64,000 bases of DNA from Siphlonurus alternatus. Lineage: Eukaryota; Arthropoda; Insecta; Ephemeroptera; Siphlonuridae. Made by a program: the position numbers and the translations under genes. Below, piece by piece: positions 57,856-64,000 of the stretch. Under the pieces are notes generated by a model, which worked only from the letters and a program-made list of their open reading frames with translations, was not told the DNA's origin and did not search any database. How positions within the stretch are numbered: position 1 is the stretch's first letter; every line of letters begins with the position of its first letter. Location of the stretch: assembly GCA_949825025.1 (NCBI GenBank), contig OX463780.1:20292356-20356355 (forward strand), in the 5' to 3' direction.

Positions 57856-59619
57856 GGTATAATATTATTATAATAATATTTTGAAAATTTGAACGATTCT
57901 AATTGGAAGTTCAAATTTGTATATTTCGTTATTAATAGGCTATATATATTATACATTATACGTTCATTAATACAATGCAGAGTAAAGTAAGCTTTATTCG
58001 TGTTTAATTTTTTGAAACAAAAGGATTTTCACATTTTTTTGTTATTAATTCTGCATTTCATTATTATTTAACATGAACTGAATGATACTAGATATATTAA
58101 TACGTGCAGTATGTACATGTACAATGCATACTTTTACAAACCTGACTACATAAAGAATTTTTGTTAAGACATAACCTTAAATTCTTACAAATTACAACAT
58201 TCTAGATTCTATGAAATAAAAATTTCATAATTATGTTATACTATATATTTCAAAACGTAAAAATTACTCACGTCATAATAATCATATTAGATCATGATAT
58301 ATCATTCATAAAAATGTTTATCAAAAGAGGAAAAGAATGTTATCAGCATAACGTAATTGTATATTATATACGTAAAAGGTTATAGAGTTTACTCACTTGA
58401 GATAAGAATTCCAATAATATCAATAAACTCTTTTAACACACGCCGTTGCAAAATATACAGTATATGTATAAAGATTACGATAAAAGACAACGTAATTCTT
58501 ATTATCCTGACTCCTGCATGCGCACTATATTTGGTTATGCTGACACCTTTGTAAATACAGTATAACCCTGTCCGAGGTCAGGGGGCGAGGTTCGCCATGA
58601 GGGAGGTCCCAATTTGGGTCAAGGTACAAGCTAAACAAGCTGCTGTTTACCATGCGCTCTCTGTACATGGGCATAAACCCAGCGTATAGTAATCGATCAT
58701 AAAGATCATGCAACAAATAGTAAATGGTGACTAACTACTGAATATAGTGATGATGACACTATTATGTTTTGAGACAATGAAGATATAATTATAGTAATGA
58801 AGGTTGAAAATAAAATACAATGTATATTATAAAATAATATGTATGATATATATAATATATAATATATACTGCAATGTACAATCTCATCATATATTATATA
58901 CCAGTAACCCTTATAATAATGTATAACAAAAGATTGATTTTAATTACAGTGTAGTGCAAAAACGGATTTTTATGTGTAGATATATTATTATTAAAATAAT
59001 GTTTTTTTTTACTGATGCATGCACTAATGCATAATATATATATATATATATGAAGATTTTTTTCTTCACTTTTTAATCACTGACATATTTTACGCTTACA
59101 AAAAATGAAATGAAAACAAAAGCAACCAGTGTAGAAACTTTCAAAAAAATTTTTGTTGACACGTGCATATTATTTTATATATCTTTATATGTCTATTATA
59201 TGTTTATATATAAAATAGTATATAATGAGTTATATTGCTTTATATAATTTTAAACTTACAACGCCTCCAAAGACAGCAAGTGCAACTTTTGCAATGTCCC
59301 GCGCGTATATAGTGCATGTATAAATATATTTGTAATATATAATTTTGCCTTTATGATATTATTTCTGTTCATTTGTGTCACTGTAAACAATTATATATGT
59401 ATTCAATAATAACACAAGCATAATAAGCAGCACAATGCACATTGTAAAAAATTGATATAAATTATTTATTTATTTTTTTACATCACATCAATAAACATAT
59501 AAAAATTAAAAAAAAAAAAAAAATCAGTTTGAAAGAGGAAATAATTTTATTGATTCACTGTTTTACTTGCTAATTTTATATTATGCTTTTAATAAATAAA
59601 GCAAATAATTTTTTCTCAG
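57856..59619. other. A+T-rich intergenic DNA
   Basis: A small patch at 58560-58690 has minor open frames without recognised domains. Nothing else identified. Confidence 0.45.
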
Positions 59620-59960
59620 GATGACGGCGCGACCCGCAGCGTTTAACACGATCACAGTGTTTTTGGTACTCATTTTGAAAGTTTTAAGAAAACAAATAAT
59701 GCGTTTGTCATTCCTCTGCAGCAATGATGGCGTGTTATCTAATATCTACTGCGCAAACCGTCGGCGTGACGAAGTGACGATGAGCTAATGCCGTGAGCAT
59801 GCAGGCTGTTGGTTGCAAGGCCAAAGGGACCGTTGAGACGAGGAGGCGGCAGCGGCGGCGGTAGCTATCTGCGAGCTGTTGCGAATCTCCCACCGCGAAA
59901 CTCCAAGTCGCCTGAAGGCTATCTGTAATGCAGCAAGCATGATTATTTGTAAAATAATTG
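59620..59960. other. G+C-richer island, unidentified
   Basis: CpG-containing, with GAGGAGGCGGCAGCGGCGGCGG at about 59839 and TGACGAAGTGACGATGAG near 59766. The minus-strand frame at 59785-60006 is Ala/Ser-rich with no recognised domain. It may be a regulatory island or exon. Confidence 0.25.
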
Positions 59961-61465
59961 GTTCAATGCATGGGTTTCGGCATTGTCCCGCATTGTCTGC
60001 TTTCATTATATGCGCGCGTATAATAAAATACTATGTATAATAGACATTATAGTAAATACTTAACCCCGGCCGGCCATATTATTTTGTCATATTTGGAGAG
60101 TTTATATATTCTTTAATTCTTTATTGAAACTTAATTTGACTTCTTTTTTTATAAATTTAATACCGCGCGTAATTTTATTACATCATAGGCTGAAACGTTG
60201 CATGAGCAGTGATGTGCTCGGTGTTCAGATAATATGCCATAAATATATTATATGTTTTATACAGAACATGCTATAAATAATATTCAAATTCAATTCAAAT
60301 TTTTTATTTATTTAGCAACCGCGGTTACATAACCAAGGCACTAATGCTTTTATATTAACATGATATTAATGCTTTTTCCTTAAAATAGTAATGCCATGTG
60401 CGATTGTAATTATAAAACTGATATGACAATAGGTTTTAATTTTCATGTTTCTTTTTACATGCAGGTATTATATTATATATATTAATTAAAATATTGAAAA
60501 CAATGAAAACACTATGTACCTCACGGTTCTTTACGTAATAAATAAATACGATACAATACTGTATGAATAATGGCTTAATGCAATATGTTATATATCCACA
60601 TTATCCACGCATATTCAAAAATAAATATATAATATTGTTATTATATTTTATAAGAAAAACTGCATGTCTTTCATGCTGACGGATGCATGATATATTTTGT
60701 ATAATGTATTTATAATATATATTATGTATTATTAATACATAATTGTATTATGAACGTCATAATGATTATTAAGGTATAATAAGGGTTATATAGATTATAC
60801 GTAGAGTAAAGATCGAAGGGTGTGGGGGTGGAGTCTGGAGTGAGCTAGTTGAAATGATCTTTATACTTTCTTACATCCATCGAAATTATAACTCAATATA
60901 TTAAATTTATATTCAATTATATTTTTTACTATTGTATAAAACTTATAAACGGATAAAATTAATTAAATTCTCTTATAATAAATACATTATATTATTCAAG
61001 AACTTCAACATCAGTCAACATTGTTCTTAGATTTTGTACTGTACAGCCAGCTCTATTTCATAGAAATTTACATTAATTTAAAATAATTGTATATACATTC
61101 TTTATAATCGGATTATCTAACCTGTAGTCTGTTTTTTGAATAAATATAATAAATAAATACGTATACATTATAGTATATATTATAGTAAAATTTGTTATTA
61201 CTATATACAATTCGTTAACTTATAAAAGTTATGAAATGTATAAATAGATATACTAAAACAGATAAATGCGTGCTAAACTTCATTTTAAATTCTTCGTAAC
61301 TATAAATATAAAGAAAATAAAATAAAATAGCAATTTTTTTTTCAAAATATCGTATATGATGGGACATAATTATTTTATATTTCTGTATGTTTTTAATTGT
61401 ATTGAATATATGTGAGTGATATAAGTGACAACGATTTAATAGATTGATTTATGTCTTATGTCGGA
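59961..61465. other. A+T-rich intergenic DNA
   Basis: Nothing identified. Confidence 0.5.
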
Positions 61466-61720
61466 CTATTTGCAAAGGAGGGAATCTCCTCTCACTTTCG
61501 CAGTCGCACACCGCAGTAGTCTGCGCCCGTTATATTTCCTTATTAGGCGCGGTGACATAATTCCATACTGGGTCAAGGTCATGCAGGCAAACGCGCTGTG
61601 GCGGTCGCTCGATGTGCATGCGCCGCGTACATGAACATGAGCACCGTGCCAGACTGAAGACAAAGGCGTGTGAGCACCGGATGGGCGAGGAATCCCTCAG
61701 ATAAAATCGAGGGTACATTT
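61466..61720. other. G+C-richer island, unidentified
   Basis: CpG-rich, with CGCTGTGGCGGTCGCTCGATG and an E-box-poor context. Minus-strand frames overlap without domains. It may be regulatory. Confidence 0.25.
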
Positions 61721-62762
61721 AGAATACACAAATAGGGGGAGGGGGCTAAAAGTTTTGGTAATTTTCAAGGTAACAATAATAAATTTGAATGACAAATGAC
61801 AAGCAATGTAGTTGCAGTTACTTGATGTTATACCTTATGCCTTATATTATACTATTATTACGATTTTCTGCATGACCAATGAATAATAAAAGGAAATAGA
61901 TATTAAAAAAAAAAATAATAATAACAATAAATTGTACATTTTTTTAGTATTCTTAGTATTCTTAATTCTTACCATTGAAATCACTGTATATTCAAATTGA
62001 TCGTATAGATTAAGTTGTAAAATAATATCAATGATAATATACAAATTTTTCTTGACTCGAGGAATATTAAATTTGCTAAATTTGAAAGAATGCTTTCTTA
62101 TTTATTTTTGATTTGTCAAAAGTGTTCGTGATTTTTTTAAAAATTTTAAGCAGTTTTTTTTTTCAAACCTAGAAAACAATAGAAGTATATTACTCAGGAA
62201 ACATAAATAATTACAATAACATAAATATATGTTATTGCACATAAATATATTATGTATAAAGTGTAAACGGAACCATCAAGTTTTAAACAACACGTATTTT
62301 GTTTCTAATATTATTATATTTATACCGACGCAGCTTTTTTGCAGCTGTCGTAATTGTTATATTTACTGTTTACTTGGAATATTTGCAAATTCGCACATTG
62401 CACCGTGGCTTAATAGTGTTATAGTTTAAGTAGTAACTAAGCTACATATATTATGTGAAGCTATATAAACACTGTCAGCACTGTCTCATTCTTGTATAGC
62501 ATGGCAACTTTTGGGCGTGCCATATTCAAGTTCATTACTGGTATGGCTGTGGTTGCGAACGAGCTCTTGGTTCGAATTCTGGCTATATCGACGAACGTTG
62601 TTGTGGTTTTGTGGTTAATTAATTCGTAGACCTGCGACGTATGTCCTAATCGAGTACCGTACTGCATAATCCTGACATTTGACTGGTTCTATATATTTAA
62701 TTATACTTGTCTTTCCTGCTGCAATATGTCCAATGTTCATAACACAAGAGAAAATATCGTAT
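61721..62762. other. A+T-rich DNA with a tRNA-like patch
   Basis: At 62540-62590, TGGCTGTGGTTGCGAACG and GGTTCGAATTC resemble the A and B boxes of a tRNA-derived SINE head. No cloverleaf can be drawn, so no tRNA is called. Confidence 0.3.
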
Positions 62763-62906
62763 AAAGCCGGTATTACACCATACAATTTTGCATACAATTT
62801 TTCCTTGCAAGAAAATTTTATCTGCAAACAAATGGAGTTCAAATTTTCTTGTAAGGAAAAATTGTATTCAATAGTTAGAAAAATTGTATCGTGTAATACC
62901 GGCTTT
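62763..62906. mobile_element. 144-bp MITE, AAAGCCGGTATTACAC ends
   Basis: The ends AAAGCCGGTATTACAC and GTGTAATACCGGCTTT pair perfectly, followed inside by ACAATTTT and AAAATTGTAT. A second inverted pair (TTTTTCCTTGCAAGAAAATT and AATTTTCTTGTAAGGAAAAA) makes the whole element a foldback. No target duplication can be fixed. A decayed relative is at 40340-40440. Open frames across it are incidental. Confidence 0.85.
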
Positions 62907-64000
62907 TTAAGAGTCTCTTTTCTCTGATAATACTGCATGCATGCAGGCGTCTATAATTTCTCTATATATTACTATATGTATAATATATATATAATATAAT
63001 AATGTTATATTGACAAATAATTATAGTGAACTTCAAATATAAATAATAAATTAGTCGTCTTGCTAACGAGAGAGCGAGAGATAAATCTTTATTATTTTAA
63101 CTAATTTATTATTTGTAATTTTATTTTGACATTTTTATTAAGAAAGTAGAATTATTTATTTTTTATTATAATTTGATACATTCATATATATAGCCTTTTG
63201 TAATGGGGGTTATTTTGCGTACATTTATTATTAATATTATTATTGTAATATTAAATACATAGATTATATAATTATATAGTCCCATATCTGCAGATTATAT
63301 ATATTGCCTGCATTAAATTACTGGCGTATTTGTTCAGTCATATTAGATCATAGAAAGAGAAATAATAAATTGTCCCAATCTCCTGAAGGCATGATATTGT
63401 AAAATTAAAAAAGTAAATTATTAAAATAGAACTATATTAAAATTACATTAAATTAAATTTTTTTTTTTTTTAGTGTGATATTTTTATATATTTTCCAACA
63501 TATTATAAAATACTTAATAATATACAATTTTTATAATATACAAACATTAAAATATTTACAATTTACGAATTTACTGTGTATATTACAACCATGAGTTGCA
63601 ATAAAAAAAGCTCAAGTGTACCAACAATTAATAATAAAGTAAGCAACATCATCTCAAAAGTTCTAAACTTATAACTTATATCATAGAAGCTGACAGTTGA
63701 TAGAAAGTGCTGATCTCACATGGTTTGACGGTTGTATTTTTTGTTTATTTTTTTGGCTCGATCACTTCTATTTAATTATTTAATATAACAGTCGGGCCGG
63801 AGGATGAAATATTTTAATGCTTTTTTTATTTATCTTCTTCTTAAATTGTTGGGAATCGAGATTGAAGCGTGCATTTTGTGCACTCAAATATCCTTGAGTA
63901 CATTATAATACCGTATGCTTAGTGTGCAACAAAAAAACGCCCCCTCAACTTGTTATATCACTTCAACATGTCACGCGAAACTCATTATGAGTAATGCGTA
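62907..64000. other. A+T-rich intergenic DNA
   Basis: Nothing identified up to the window edge. Confidence 0.5.

Noticed and set aside
62540..62600. A and B box-like motifs suggesting a tRNA
   Set aside because: No cloverleaf fits; at best a decayed tRNA-derived SINE head.

Overview
This window is eukaryotic, strongly A+T-rich, and gene-poor. Genes have GT-AG introns and well-formed splice acceptors. It carries long (TA)n, (CT)n and (AAAT)n tracts, 5S-rRNA-headed SINEs, many DNA-transposon miniatures and two LINE copies. The RT/RNase H LINE resembles lineages common in arthropods, so an invertebrate, probably an arthropod, is my best guess. That is inference; no protein here proves the taxon.

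Genes. Two are well supported, both on the minus strand: a four-finger C2H2 zinc-finger protein in one long terminal exon (6234-7732), and a compact three-exon gene for a 142-residue basic protein (30849-31568). The latter was assembled from splice sites because its first two exons are too short to stand out. A weaker case is a short first exon on the plus strand (17356-17477) behind a promoter-like block with NRF1-, CCAAT- and YY1-type motifs. No classical tRNA, rRNA or CRISPR was found.

Mobile DNA dominates. The clearest item is a LINE at 54532-57843 between 12-bp target-site duplications. Its endonuclease/linker part is inverted relative to the RT/RNase H part, the classic 5' inversion (twin-priming) product. 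A second, 5'-truncated LINE lies on the minus strand at 35225-36140. A SINE family with a 5S rRNA-derived head has five copies, two of them with clear target duplications. DNA-transposon miniatures include three hAT-like elements with 8-bp duplications, piggyBac/Kolobok-like elements at TTAA (one nested in a relative), a foldback family with CRE-like GACGTCAC cores in six places, and several large foldbacks, one a 139-bp arm-perfect palindrome.

Layout: 0-5 kb repeats and foldbacks; 5.4-7.7 kb zinc-finger gene; 8-16 kb MITEs, palindromes and simple repeats; 16.3-21 kb G+C islands, candidate exon and tandem repeats; 22-29 kb minisatellite, a 1.35-kb TIR element and TTAA foldbacks; 30.8-31.6 kb small gene; 32-36.4 kb dense SINE/MITE/hAT/LINE cluster; 37-53 kb mostly A+T-rich DNA with short G+C islands; 54.5-57.9 kb LINE; 58-64 kb A+T-rich DNA with a MITE. 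The genes show no obvious functional link to each other. I see no defence system, operon or other gene system; the novelty lies in repeat families and structures.
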